The notes: generated from the sequence alone by a model not told the origin. Shown: positions 44,617-53,481, counted from the first letter of the stretch. The stretch: DNA of 64,000 nucleotides from Mycolicibacterium alvei (GCF_010727325.1 NZ_AP022565.1:5208001-5272000), one strand, 5' to 3'. Made by a program: numbers and translations.

Positions 44617-45094
44617 TCGCCATACCGGCGGGGAGCTGGTCGGTACCGACATTCGGACAGGCAAGCTTCAGTTCGTGGAGTGCGTCGGTTCCGTCCTGGA
44701 AGCCGCCGACGAAATTATTGTCGGGCCATCCGTTCGGCGGCGTTCTGGGATTGCCCTGGCTGATCCGTTGCAGCGCATCGGCGAACCTCAGCGCTTTTCG
44801 CTTCAGGTCCCGATCTTCGATCGAAGCAGCTTCGTCCCGGACTGCGGTGGCCGCCTCGCCGGCATCCCGCGCCAGGTTCGGGTCGACTTCGCCGACTCCC
44901 ATCCCCTGGAGGACACCCGGCACGACCTTCACCCATTGGTGCGCAATCTGGTCGGCGCGGCGGCAGTCGTCGCTGAGCTCATCACTCGACTCGTCGGCAT
45001 AGCCGACCACCACCATGATCAGCATGATCGGCGCTGCGACTGCCAACATGACCAGCCTGATTTTGCCGCTCGACCAATCCGGTAGTGCCACCAA
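44603..45094 (-). CDS. Membrane-anchored hypothetical protein
   Basis: A 163-residue protein with a basic start, one hydrophobic helix (about residues 12-32) and an acidic, helical exported part (DESSDELSDDCRRADQIAHQ) with a Cys near 44 and a Cys near 149 that may pair. A later segment PPNGWPDNNFVGGFQDG is distinctive. No family is recognised. It is convergent with cysQ and divergent from the isochorismatase gene. Function unknown. Confidence 0.7.
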   Translation of the reverse strand: MVALPDWSSGKIRLVMLAVAAPIMLIMVVVGYADESSDELSDDCRRADQIAHQWVKVVPGVLQGMGVGEVDPNLARDAGEAATAVRDEAASIEDRDLKRKALRFADALQRISQGNPRTPPNGWPDNNFVGGFQDGTDALHELKLACPNVGTDQLPAGMATTPR

Positions 45095-45134
45095 TGCAGC
45101 CTAAACGCGGTGGCGGGCCGCTACGCTCACCGAG

Positions 45135-45731
45135 ATGAGCCGCCCCACGCTGCGCGAACTGGCGAGCCTTCCCGCCGCCCCGCCCCGTCTCGCCGATTCC
45201 ACTCTGGTCCTGATCGACTGTCAGAACACCTACACCCGGGGAACCATGGAGCTCGACGGGGTGCAGGCCGCACTCGAGCAGACCGCACAACTGCTCGACC
45301 GGGCCCGCAGTGCGGGCATCCCGATCATCCACATCCAGCACTCCGACGGTCCGGGTTCGCTCTACGACATCGAGGGTGAGAGCGGCGCGATCGTCGCATC
45401 GGTGGCTCCGCGCGAGGGAGAACCGGTGGTGGTCAAGCAGTTTCCCAACTCGTTCGTGCAGACCGACCTCGACGACCGGTTGAAGGGCCTGGGCGCGTCG
45501 AACCTGGTGCTCGCCGGATTCATGACGCACATGTGCGTCAACTCCACCGCGCGCGGCGCCTTCAACCTCGGGTACGCCCCAACCGTGGTGGCCGCCGCGA
45601 CCGCCACCCGCACGCTGGCCGGCCCCGACAGTGCGCCGGTTCCCGCCGCGGTCATGCAGTCGGCGAGCCTGGCCGCGATGTCGGATCTGTTCGCCATCGT
45701 CGTCCCGGATGTGACCGGTATTCCGGACTAG
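45135..45731 (+). CDS. Isochorismatase-family cysteine hydrolase
   Basis: A 198-residue hydrolase with the family's catalytic triad: Asp in VLIDCQNTY, Lys in VVVKQFPNSF and Cys in FMTHMCVNSTARGA. Such enzymes act on amides (nicotinamidase-like, ureidomalonate and others) or isochorismate; the retained Cys excludes a dead enzyme but does not give the substrate. ATG at 45135. It stands between the sulfate genes and the Rrf2 gene and is followed by a large palindrome. Confidence 0.87.
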   Translation: MSRPTLRELASLPAAPPRLADSTLVLIDCQNTYTRGTMELDGVQAALEQTAQLLDRARSAGIPIIHIQHSDGPGSLYDIEGESGAIVASVAPREGEPVVVKQFPNSFVQTDLDDRLKGLGASNLVLAGFMTHMCVNSTARGAFNLGYAPTVVAAATATRTLAGPDSAPVPAAVMQSASLAAMSDLFAIVVPDVTGIPD

Positions 45732-45767
45732 CCGGTAGCCAAACTTCCTCTCCGTCGCCCGTCTCCG

Positions 45768-45832
45768 TCGCCGAGATCGACGCCATGGCTGTTGCTGCGC
45801 ACTGTGAGCAGCCCTAGCGTCGAACTCGGCGA
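45768..45832. repeat. 65-bp palindrome with 24-bp arms before the Rrf2 gene
   Basis: The left arm 45768-45791 starts TCGCCGAGATCGACGC and the right arm 45809-45832 ends GCGTCGAACTCGGCGA. They pair over 24 positions with three mismatches around a 17-base loop. The half-word CGAACTCGGCGA recurs at 45851-45862, 30 bases after its copy at 45821-45832. It could be a terminator for the isochorismatase gene, a dispersed REP-like element, or an operator cluster for the Rrf2 regulator. There is no T run. Structure is certain; role is open. Confidence 0.7.
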
Positions 45833-45915
45833 AAATATCCGAGATCAGGCCGAACTCGGCGACACCGCTCGACGCATCGATGCGGCCGAGGAGTGAGCTG
45901 GCACAATCTGAGAGC

Positions 45916-46386
45916 ATGCGGATGTCGGCGAAGGCGGAGTATGCCGTCCGCGCCATGGTCCAGCTCGCGACGGTCGAAGACGGCGTGTTGGTCAAGACTG
46001 ACGACCTGGCCAAGGCGCAAGGCATTCCGGCGCAGTTCCTCGTCGACATCCTCACCGCCCTGCGTACCGATCGCCTGGTCCGCAGTCATCGGGGCCGTGA
46101 CGGCGGCTACGAACTGGCGCGGTCGGCCGGTGCGATCAGCATCGCCGACGTGCTGCGCTGTATCGACGGACCGCTGGCCAGTGTGCGCGACATCGGCCTG
46201 GGGGATCTGCCCTACGCCGGCCCGACGGCCGCGCTGACCGATGTGTGGCGTGCGCTGCGGGCCAGCATGCGCTCGGTCCTGGAGGAGACCAGCTTGGCCG
46301 ACGTGGCGGCCGGCGCGCTGCCCGACCACGTCGACAGGCTGGCTGACGCCTACCGCAATCAGGAACACGAGCGGGGCCACCGCTGA
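45916..46386 (+). CDS. Rrf2-family transcriptional regulator, Rv1287-like
   Basis: A 156-residue regulator with a winged helix-turn-helix ([15 protein letters not shown], then [20 protein letters not shown], wing [13 protein letters not shown]). Only one Cys (VLRCIDG) is in the body, so the three-Cys iron-sulfur site of IscR-type members is absent. That and its place after cysD-cysNC-cysQ make a CymR-like role in cysteine metabolism plausible. ATG 45916 gives the normal Rrf2 start; the frame opens 12 codons earlier. Confidence 0.88.
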   Translation: MRMSAKAEYAVRAMVQLATVEDGVLVKTDDLAKAQGIPAQFLVDILTALRTDRLVRSHRGRDGGYELARSAGAISIADVLRCIDGPLASVRDIGLGDLPYAGPTAALTDVWRALRASMRSVLEETSLADVAAGALPDHVDRLADAYRNQEHERGHR

Positions 46387-46392
46387 AGCGGA

Positions 46393-46776
46393 TCAGCCCC
46401 CGTACGGGCGGGTGATGATCTCCAGGTAGTGCCCGGACGGGTCCTGGAAGTACACCCCGCGGCCGCCGTCGTGGTGGTTGATCTCGCCGGGGTGCTGACC
46501 GTGTGGATCGGCCCAGTGCTGCATACCGCGGTCGCGGATCTTGCCGTAGATCGCGTCGAACTCGTCCTCGGACACCAGGAATGCGTAGTGCTGCGGTCGA
46601 ATCGCTTCGTCCGGTCCCGCCTGCGCGTAATCGAGGCTGACCCCGTGATTGAGAGTCACGGCCAGAAACGGACCGAATTCCTGGGGGCCGGGCAGGCCGA
46701 ACAACTCGGTGAAGAACTCGGCGGAGACCCGCCGATCTTTGGCGGCGACGATGGTGTGGTTGAAAGTGATGGCCAT
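46393..46776 (-). CDS. VOC-superfamily (glyoxalase/dioxygenase-like) protein 1
   Basis: A 127-residue protein with the paired beta-alpha-beta-beta-beta fold of the vicinal oxygen chelate family: FNHTIVAAKDRRVSAEFFTE at the start and GGRGVYFQDPSGHYLEIITR at the end, giving likely metal ligands His and Glu. The substrate is unknown. ATG 46776 is chosen. It lies 6 bases past the Rrf2 stop (convergent) and is divergent from the acetyltransferase gene. Confidence 0.83.
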   Translation of the reverse strand: MAITFNHTIVAAKDRRVSAEFFTELFGLPGPQEFGPFLAVTLNHGVSLDYAQAGPDEAIRPQHYAFLVSEDEFDAIYGKIRDRGMQHWADPHGQHPGEINHHDGGRGVYFQDPSGHYLEIITRPYGG

Positions 46777-46832
46777 ATCAGTCCAGTAAACCGTTGGACC
46801 GGCACCCCCGGCAACGGTGCAGGATGGGGACC

Positions 46833-47357
46833 ATGCCCAACACCCAGATCCTGGCCGGGCCACAGGTGCGACTGCGGCCACCGGTCGTCGAGGACGCCGA
46901 GGCGCTGTACACCCGGATCGCCTCGGACCCCGAGGTCACGAAGTACCTGTCCTGGCGCCCGCATTCCGGGGTGACCGAAACGCGCCGCGTCATCACCACG
47001 CTGTTCAATGTCGGTGACGAGCAGACCTGGTTGATCGAAGTCGACGGTGAGGTGGCCGGTCTGTGTGCCCGGCGACGACCTCAGCCGTACTCGGTGGAGC
47101 TGGGCTACTGCCTGGCGCGGCAGTGGTGGGGACGCGGCCTGATGTCTGAAGCGGTTTCGTTGATGCTGGCCGACGTGCAACCGGATCCCACGGTGTACCG
47201 GGTTACGGCCCACTGCCACGTCGACAATGCCGGCTCGGCCGGGGTGTTACGACGCTGCGGACTGAGGCTGGAGGGAAGGCTCGCGCGCTACGGGATGTTT
47301 CCCAATATCAGCGACGAACCTCAGGACGTCCTGTTGTTCGGAAAGGCGGTGCGGTGA
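46833..47357 (+). CDS. GNAT-family N-acetyltransferase (RimJ/RimL-like)
   Basis: A 174-residue acetyltransferase. VRLRPPVVEDAEALY opens the fold, LGYCLARQWWGRGLMSEAV is the acetyl-CoA-binding QxxGxG-type loop, and HVDNAGSAGVLRRCGLRLEG is the usual late motif of the RimJ/RimL group. Target amine unknown. ATG at 46833 is taken; an in-frame ATG at 46824 is possible. The next gene overlaps its stop by one base. Confidence 0.86.
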   Translation: MPNTQILAGPQVRLRPPVVEDAEALYTRIASDPEVTKYLSWRPHSGVTETRRVITTLFNVGDEQTWLIEVDGEVAGLCARRRPQPYSVELGYCLARQWWGRGLMSEAVSLMLADVQPDPTVYRVTAHCHVDNAGSAGVLRRCGLRLEGRLARYGMFPNISDEPQDVLLFGKAVR

Positions 47358-48373
47358 TGAGCACATTCGATATTCGCGGGCTGCGGCGTCCGGTGGTCGT
47401 GGCACCGATGGCGGGTGGGCCCTCGACACCGGAACTGGCCGCGGCCGGCAGCAACGCCGGTGGGCTCGGGTTCCTCGCGGCCGGGTATCTGACCGCCGAG
47501 GGGCTCGCCGAAAAGATCACCGCGGCGCGCGGTTTGACCGCCGAACCCCTCGGGGTGAATCTCTTTGCGCCCCAGCCCAGTGTGGGCACGCCCGAACAGA
47601 TCCGGGCCTATGCCGAGGAACTGGCCGGTGAGGCGCAGCGCTACGGGGTGGCGCTGGGTGAGCCGAGGTACGACGACGACGCGTGGGCCGCCAAGCTGGA
47701 CGCGGTATTCGACCTACGGCCCGAGGTGGTCTCGTTCACGTTCGGTCTACCGAGCGAGCCCGAGATCGCCCGGTTGCGCAGCGCCGGGATCAGCACCGCG
47801 GCAACCGTGACGACGCTGGACGAAGCCTGGCTGGCGGTGAGCCGCGGGGTCGACGCCCTGACCGTCCAGGGACCTGCAGCGGGTGGACACCGTGGCACGT
47901 TCGATCCGGGTGCTTCGCCCGGATCGCAATCACTGGACCATCTGCTGGCAGACGTGCTGGCGTCCGTGGACCTCCCGGTCGTGGCCGCGGGCGGGTTGGT
48001 CAGCGCCGACGACATTGCCGGCGTGCTGGTCGCCGGTGCGGTGGCGGCCCAACTGGGCACGGCGTTCCTGTTGGCCGATGAATCCGGCAGCAGCCCCGTG
48101 CACCGAGCCGCCCTGAAGAGTCACGATTTCACCGAAACCGTTGTGACACGGTCATTTTCCGGTCGTTATGCTCGCGGTCTGCGCAACCGGTTCATTACCG
48201 AGCACGATGGGCAGGCTCCGCTGGGCTACCCCGAGATCCATTACCTGACCAGCCCATTGCGCAAGGCTTCGGTAGCCGCGGGCGATCCGCAGGCCACCAA
48301 CGTCTGGGCCGGTACGGGGTGGCGCCAGGCCCGCACCGGTTCGGTGGCCGAGATCATGACGGGGTTGGCGTAG
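47357..48373 (+). CDS. Nitronate monooxygenase (2-nitropropane dioxygenase-like)
   Basis: A 338-residue FMN enzyme of TIM-barrel fold. Motifs: VVAPMAGGPSTPELAAAGSN, GVNLFAP, TVQGPAAGGHRGTF with the catalytic His, VVAAGGLVSADD and AAQLGTAFLLADES. It oxidises alkyl nitronates and protects against propionate-3-nitronate. ATG 47357 is preferred over the GTG three bases earlier. It is translationally coupled to the acetyltransferase. Confidence 0.9.
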   Translation: MSTFDIRGLRRPVVVAPMAGGPSTPELAAAGSNAGGLGFLAAGYLTAEGLAEKITAARGLTAEPLGVNLFAPQPSVGTPEQIRAYAEELAGEAQRYGVALGEPRYDDDAWAAKLDAVFDLRPEVVSFTFGLPSEPEIARLRSAGISTAATVTTLDEAWLAVSRGVDALTVQGPAAGGHRGTFDPGASPGSQSLDHLLADVLASVDLPVVAAGGLVSADDIAGVLVAGAVAAQLGTAFLLADESGSSPVHRAALKSHDFTETVVTRSFSGRYARGLRNRFITEHDGQAPLGYPEIHYLTSPLRKASVAAGDPQATNVWAGTGWRQARTGSVAEIMTGLA

Positions 48374-48456
48374 ACGGTTGAACGTGGGTGATTGACATTG
48401 CACCCAGGGTCGTGAAAGCCGAGAAATCACGAGCCCGTGCGCAATCTCAACGTCCG

Positions 48457-49341
48457 CTAACGCTGTCCGAGTCCGACATCCTCGACAACCACGTCACCGT
48501 CATCGGAGCGCACAGTGACCTCGGCGACAGCTGTGTCGGGGATAGTCGTCTCGGGCACTCGCACCTGGGTCGAGGACCCGGACTGGGCATGCACCAGATA
48601 CGGTCCGCGCCCGGGCAATCCGATCGTCACATCGCCGCGGCGGCTCACTGCGTCGACCCGCCGCGGCGCGGCGTCGCGGAAATCGACGGCGATGTCACCG
48701 TCAGAGGTGGAGGCGTTGAATTGTTCGGTGACCGCGATGGGGGAGCGCGAGAAGATCTCACCGTTGACGGTGTGGGCTTCGACGCGGCGGGCTGCACCCC
48801 GCAGGATGATCGGCCCGTCGGTGGTGCGCGCGATCAACTGGTCCAGGTCCGCCTGCGCGATCACCGTGCCGATCTCCTGCTCGGTGCGCACCGTCAGCCG
48901 CCGGGCCTGCTCGGGTGGTATGGCGACGGTGATCTCCCCGCCGCGGGCCCACTCCAGAATGGGGGAGGGATTGCCGGCGATGACGATCCTGGTCTCGTCG
49001 CCGTCGGTGGTGATCTGCAGTCGGTGAGCGCCGCTGCGGCTGGTGTTCACCAGACGCAGATCTGCTGTGGCATGCCGGGTTTCGCGGTCCGCGGAGATCC
49101 GTATCGCGATGGGGATGCGTGCGGTGTCGATTACCAGCGATCGCATCGTGCCCGGCAGGGCCTCGTGATCGGTGACGACCCGGACGGTGCTCACGGCCCA
49201 GGCCGCAACACCCAGCGATGCCACCGAACCAGCCACGAGCAGCGTGGCCGCGGCGATCAGGACGAGACGGAAGGCGGTGCGCCCGCCGGGGTTCAGCTGC
49301 GGCGGCGGGTCGACCGGCGGTGGAGGAGCGATGGTAGTCAC
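48457..49341 (-). CDS. Membrane-anchored DUF4097-type beta-repeat protein
   Basis: A 294-residue protein: Pro-rich N-terminal tail (IAPPPPVDPPPQLNPGG), one helix (about 27-50), then an exported right-handed beta structure with repeating adhesin-like turns (ARTTDGPIILRG, EAHTVNGEIFSR, ASTSDGDIAVDF, AVSRRGDVTIGL, VRSDDGDVVVEDV). This is the DUF4097 pattern often found beside two-component systems. GTG 49341 starts it; a longer open frame upstream belongs to shadow sequence. It lies 32 bases after the response regulator and is likely its target. Confidence 0.8.
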   Translation of the reverse strand: MTTIAPPPPVDPPPQLNPGGRTAFRLVLIAAATLLVAGSVASLGVAAWAVSTVRVVTDHEALPGTMRSLVIDTARIPIAIRISADRETRHATADLRLVNTSRSGAHRLQITTDGDETRIVIAGNPSPILEWARGGEITVAIPPEQARRLTVRTEQEIGTVIAQADLDQLIARTTDGPIILRGAARRVEAHTVNGEIFSRSPIAVTEQFNASTSDGDIAVDFRDAAPRRVDAVSRRGDVTIGLPGRGPYLVHAQSGSSTQVRVPETTIPDTAVAEVTVRSDDGDVVVEDVGLGQR

Positions 49342-49373
49342 GATGAAAGTCCTTCCCGGTGTAGGTGTTCGGT

Positions 49374-50018
49374 CTAGGTCTCGAGATAGCGCAGCACCGC
49401 CAACACGCGGCGGTTCTCGCTCTCGTCGGGAGCGAGGTCGAACTTCGTGAAGATCGAGGCGATGTGTTTCTCGGCGGAGCCGACCGAGATGTGCAGTGCG
49501 GCGGCGATCGCCGAGTTTGTCCTGCCTTCTGCCATCAACAGCAGGACGTCGCGTTCGCGTGGGGTCAGCTGATCCAGGGCGCTGTGTCGGGCCGAACGGA
49601 TCAGGATCTGCGACACCACCTCGGGATCGAGCACGGTGCCGCCGCCACCCACCACCTCGACGGCGTCGAGGAATGCCGGCACGTCGGCCACCCGGTCTTT
49701 CAGCAGGTACCCGAATCCTCTTGTGTCCGAGGCGATCAGATCCGCGGCATAACGCTCCTCGACGTAGTGTGAGAGCACCAGCACGGGGGATTCGGGGTTC
49801 TGGCTGCGCAGCAGCGCCGCGGCCCGGATGCCTTCGTCGGTAAACGTCGGCGGCATTCGGACATCGAGGATCGCCAGGTCCGGGTGATGCTCGTTGACCA
49901 GGCGTAGCAGGTTGGTGGCGTCGGGCACCCCGGCGACGACCTCGTGCCCGGCGTCGGCCAGGATCCGCTCGATACCGGCCCGCAGCAGCGCCGAGTCCTC
50001 GGCGATCACGATGCGCAT
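49374..50018 (-). CDS. NarL/LuxR-family response regulator
   Basis: A 214-residue regulator: receiver domain (VIAEDSALLRAGI, phospho-acceptor Asp52 in LAILDVRMPP, Lys in YLLKDRV) and a LuxR helix-turn-helix (LTPRERDVLLLMAEGRTNSAIAAAL in consecutive parts). ATG at 50018 is inside the last 13 bases of the kinase gene, so they are coupled. It likely controls the DUF4097 gene downstream. Confidence 0.92.
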   Translation of the reverse strand: MRIVIAEDSALLRAGIERILADAGHEVVAGVPDATNLLRLVNEHHPDLAILDVRMPPTFTDEGIRAAALLRSQNPESPVLVLSHYVEERYAADLIASDTRGFGYLLKDRVADVPAFLDAVEVVGGGGTVLDPEVVSQILIRSARHSALDQLTPRERDVLLLMAEGRTNSAIAAALHISVGSAEKHIASIFTKFDLAPDESENRRVLAVLRYLET

Positions 50019-51307
50019 GGCAGCACCGCCGTGACGATCGTCGGGCCGGTGACGGGACTGGACACCGCGAAGGATCCGCCTGCGGCGCGTACCCGTTCGC
50101 CGAGTCCGCGGAGGCCGGTGGCATTCTCGCCGGTGTCGATGACGGCACCGCCCTTCCCGTCGTCGAAAACCGAGACGTGCAGCACGTTGGCGGCGTCGTC
50201 CAGACGCACGGTGACCACCGCCTGCGAGGCGTTGGCGTGCTTGGCGATGTTGGTCAACGCCTCGGCGACCACGAAGTAGGCCACCGATTCCACTTCCTCG
50301 GGCAGTCGGCGCGGCAGTTCGACATGCAATGTAGTTGGTACACCAGATGTTTCGGTGCGCTGCACCACCGAGGACAAAGCGGCGTCCAGACCTCGATCGG
50401 ACAGGATCGTCGGCGCGATGCCGCGCACCACGTTGCGCAGTTCCACCAGTGCGCTCTTGGCGTCGTCGTGGGCCTCGGCGATCAGTGCCTTGGCAGCGGG
50501 CGGATCCGAATCCAGCTTGGTCTGCGCCAGTCCGATCGTCATCGCCAGGGACACCAGTCGGGGCTGCACGCTGTCGTGCAGATCCCGCTCGATGCGGTGT
50601 CGTTCGGTCTGCGCCGAGGACACCGCGCCCTGCCGGGCATCGGTCAGCGCGCTCACCTGATATTCCAGGGCCGCGGTGGGTGACGGCGACAGCAGCCATC
50701 GGTCGATAGCGGCGTCCACGGCGGGGGCGAGGATCAGGGTGGCCACCGCGGCGATGACGGCGATGATTGCCAGCAGCCACGCGATCGGCGGTGACAGGAA
50801 TACCAGGCCGGCGTTCTTGTCGCTGTGCCGGATGGCGACGGCCGCCGCCGGGCCCAGGAAAGCGAACGTCAGCAAGGCGAACGCGAGGCCGGTGGCCAGC
50901 ATGTCGTAGATCATCCGCAGGTAGTGATGGCCGAAGCCTTTCCAGAACCGGGTGCTGCTGATGTCCAGCCACAGTTGGTGTGCCCAACCCTGGAACCCCG
51001 TGTGAGGCGTCAGCCGCCGTGGCGGGACACCGATGTTGAGGCCGAAGACCGCCTCACTGCGCGCCCGCTCGACCCATTCGACACCGCGCATCAGGTAGAT
51101 GAACACCACCCCCGCGAGCAGGAATCCGATCACCGAAGGAATCGATGAGAACCCGATGACCATGATGGACAGCGGGATCCAGAACCAGACGAGAGCGACG
51201 GCGGCACCGGTGATCATCGACGCGGTCGGCACGACGCCGATGGCGGGAGATTTCGCCACGGACCCGGGATCCGGCTCGGCGGGGGCGGGCAGGGCGGTTT
51301 CGCTCAT
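50006..51307 (-). CDS. NarL-type sensor histidine kinase (HisKA_3)
   Basis: A 433-residue kinase with several N-terminal helices (about 30-80 and 130-205) around a sensor-like cytosolic loop (RLTPHTGFQGWAHQLWLDI), a HisKA_3 domain with ERHRIERDLHDSVQPRLV, and a HATPase domain with VAEALTNIAKHA and DDGKGG. No large external domain is seen, so it senses something in the membrane. ATG at 51307 is chosen over a start three codons up. Confidence 0.9.
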   Translation of the reverse strand: MSETALPAPAEPDPGSVAKSPAIGVVPTASMITGAAVALVWFWIPLSIMVIGFSSIPSVIGFLLAGVVFIYLMRGVEWVERARSEAVFGLNIGVPPRRLTPHTGFQGWAHQLWLDISSTRFWKGFGHHYLRMIYDMLATGLAFALLTFAFLGPAAAVAIRHSDKNAGLVFLSPPIAWLLAIIAVIAAVATLILAPAVDAAIDRWLLSPSPTAALEYQVSALTDARQGAVSSAQTERHRIERDLHDSVQPRLVSLAMTIGLAQTKLDSDPPAAKALIAEAHDDAKSALVELRNVVRGIAPTILSDRGLDAALSSVVQRTETSGVPTTLHVELPRRLPEEVESVAYFVVAEALTNIAKHANASQAVVTVRLDDAANVLHVSVFDDGKGGAVIDTGENATGLRGLGERVRAAGGSFAVSSPVTGPTIVTAVLPCAS

Positions 51308-51400
51308 TGCGACCATGCCTTCAACCTACGAAGTTGTGCGGCCCGGCGACACAGCGTTTTCCTCCGAATACAGGTGGGGGATATCCCCCGGATCGGAGAC

Positions 51401-51814
51401 CTACTTCGGCGCGGTGAGCTCCAGTGCGATGTTGTCCGGGTCGCGGAATTCCAGGATGTAGGACGGGCCGATGTCTTTGACGGGCTCGTGCCCGAGACCC
51501 AAATCGTCGAGATGCAGTGCGGCGTCGTTCAACTCGGCGAGGCTCCTGAGCCGGAAAGCCAAGTGGTCCAGCCCGGTTCGGTCTTCGTCGAAGGCGTCCC
51601 GGCCGACCGGGCGCAGGCCGATCAACGTTGCCCCGGCGTCGTAGATGACCCCGCCGAACAGGAAACTCAGCCGGGCACGGGTGGCGACGTCGGCGTCCTG
51701 CGGAAGCTCGATCAGAATCGGCCAGCCGAAGACGCTCTCGTAGAACTGCCGGGACCGTTCGATGTCGGTGACCGTGAGCCGCACATGTGCGACCGACGAC
51801 GTGGTGATGGCCAT
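51401..51814 (-). CDS. VOC-superfamily (glyoxalase/dioxygenase-like) protein 2
   Basis: A 137-residue protein with VAHVRLTVTDIERSRQFYES at the start and GLDHLAFRLRSLAELNDA, then SYILEFRDPDNIALELTAP at the end; His and Glu positions fit metal ligands. Substrate unknown. It is divergent from the LLM oxidoreductase with 40 bases between, so a shared promoter region is likely. It is not a close relative of the VOC protein at 46.4 kb. Confidence 0.83.
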   Translation of the reverse strand: MAITTSSVAHVRLTVTDIERSRQFYESVFGWPILIELPQDADVATRARLSFLFGGVIYDAGATLIGLRPVGRDAFDEDRTGLDHLAFRLRSLAELNDAALHLDDLGLGHEPVKDIGPSYILEFRDPDNIALELTAPK

Positions 51815-51854
51815 AGGGGTTCATGCTGCCACCTCGACGTGACAGAATCCGTGC

Positions 51855-52748
51855 GTGCGTGTGGGGATGACGATGCCGGTCATGGAACCTCAATTGGATG
51901 CGACGACGCTGCGGTCCTGGGCGCAGGTCATCGATGGAGGTCCGTTCTCGTCGCTGTGCTGGGGCGAGCGGATCGCCTTCGACAACCCCGACAGTCTGAC
52001 CCTGCTGGGCGCGCTGGCGGCGTGGACCGACCGGGTGCGGCTGGTGACCACGGTGGTGGTGCCGCAACTGCACGATCCGGTGATGCTGGCCAAGGGCCTG
52101 GCCACCGGTGACCTGCTCAGTGGCGGGAGGTTGACCGTGGGTATCGGTGTGGGAGGCCGCCACGAGGACTATCACGCAGTCGGCGCCGATCCGGCGACCC
52201 AGACCCGCCGGGGAATGGCCGAGCGTGTCGCGGTGATGAAGCGGGTGTGGGCCGGGGATAAGGTCACCGAATCGGTGCTTCCGGTCGGACCGCCGCCGGT
52301 TCAGTCCGGTGGGCCGCCGCTGCAGATCGGCAGCATCGGGCCCAAGACCATCCGGGATGCCGCGGTGTGGGCCGATGGCGTCGCCGGCACGACACTGGAT
52401 CTGGATCTGGCTCGCCAGGCAGAGTTGTTCGACGTCGCCCGGACCGCGTGGGCCGAGGCAGGCAAGCCCAAGCCGCACCTGGCCACCTCGTTCTGGTTCG
52501 CGCTCGGTAAGCCCGAGGAGGCCCGCGATCAGGTACACCGGCACCTGCGTCGGTACATGAACTGGATCCCGGCCGAGTACGTCGACGCGATGGCTCCCAT
52601 GACCGGCTGGGCCGGCACCGAGGAAGAACTGATCGAGGTGCTCGGTACGTTCGAGAACATCGGCACCGACGAGGTGCACCTGATCCCGACCAGTTCCGAT
52701 CTCGACCAGTTGCGCCGGGTGGCTGAGGTGGCCAAAGCCTTCGTCTGA
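51855..52748 (+). CDS. LLM-class (luciferase-like) oxidoreductase, probably F420-dependent
   Basis: A 297-residue TIM-barrel enzyme. MTMPVMEPQLDATTLRSWAQ opens the fold, VRLVTTVVVPQLHDPVMLAKGLATGD and GRLTVGIGVGGRHEDYHA (in parts) are typical of F420-using LLM proteins in mycobacteria, as is LQIGSIGPKTIRDAAVWADG. Substrate unknown. The start is GTG 51855; ATG 51867 is possible. Confidence 0.85.
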   Translation: MRVGMTMPVMEPQLDATTLRSWAQVIDGGPFSSLCWGERIAFDNPDSLTLLGALAAWTDRVRLVTTVVVPQLHDPVMLAKGLATGDLLSGGRLTVGIGVGGRHEDYHAVGADPATQTRRGMAERVAVMKRVWAGDKVTESVLPVGPPPVQSGGPPLQIGSIGPKTIRDAAVWADGVAGTTLDLDLARQAELFDVARTAWAEAGKPKPHLATSFWFALGKPEEARDQVHRHLRRYMNWIPAEYVDAMAPMTGWAGTEEELIEVLGTFENIGTDEVHLIPTSSDLDQLRRVAEVAKAFV

Positions 52749-53111
52749 AGTGCTCCGACCGGACCATTCCAGCAAAACGTGAGCAACATCATGCACTAGG
52801 TGTCGAAGTAGCTCGCGTCTCGTTTGGTCGAGCCAGGTGGCCGGTGCCGGGACATTCGGTGGTGTGCCCGTTTATCAGCCGAAACAACCTGCGGTTACCC
52901 AGTTGTTCACCGATCGGTTATCGGCTGTTCGGGCAGGGTTCGCGGCGCCTGGGGCCTTGTCGGGCACATCCGGGGGAACGTGACGCGGGTCCGGCTACAG
53001 CAAACGATGTCAAGGGTGCGTCAAGGATCGGCATGCACCGGATATCAGTACTAGCGTACTAATCGACGCCGCCGTCGTCAGATGGAGGCGGATACGACAG
53101 TTGGGGAACTC
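52749..53111. other. 363-base intergenic region before the small secreted protein
   Basis: No supported gene is seen here. The only structure I can point to is AGTAC-TAGC-GTACT at 53047-53060, a perfect 5-base inverted repeat about 52 bases before the secreted-protein start, which may be an operator. The long spacer suggests either a long leader or a decayed gene. Confidence 0.4.
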
Positions 53112-53450
53112 ATGATCCAGAAGAGCTTGATCGCCACGACCCTGGCCGCGGGGATCGTCGGTGCCGCCGTAGCGCTGTCTGCGCCGGCATCGGCTGATTC
53201 CAAGGGCAACAGCACCGTCGGGTGCTCGCCGTGTGACCGCGTGACCTCGTCGCTCACCGATGCCGCCACCGACGCCGCCGAGAAGGCGCTCACCGGCGGG
53301 GTCGACCTGCCCGAGATCCCCGTGGTGGACAAATGGGTGAAGTTCCCCGGCAAGACGGCCGAGAAGTGGGCGACCTTCCCCGGGAAGACAGCCGAGAAGT
53401 GGGGCGGTTTCCCCGGCAAGGTCCTGAAGAAGTGGACCGGCCTGGGCTGA
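53112..53450 (+). CDS. Small secreted protein with FPGK-x-x-x-KW repeats
   Basis: A 112-residue protein with a typical signal peptide (IQKSLIATTLAAGIVGAAVA, cleavage after ASA near residue 28). The mature chain has a Cys pair in GCSPCDRV, a helix, then three tandem copies of a WxxFPGKxxxKW unit: KWVKFPGKTAEKW, ATFPGKTAEKW, GGFPGKVLKKW. The regular spacing of Trp, Phe-Pro-Gly and Lys suggests an extended basic surface. ATG 53112 is used; the frame opens ten codons earlier. A perfect hairpin terminator follows. No family recognised. Confidence 0.72.
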   Translation: MIQKSLIATTLAAGIVGAAVALSAPASADSKGNSTVGCSPCDRVTSSLTDAATDAAEKALTGGVDLPEIPVVDKWVKFPGKTAEKWATFPGKTAEKWGGFPGKVLKKWTGLG

Positions 53451-53481
53451 TCCCCGGACCGCGCGCACCGGCCCCGAACAG

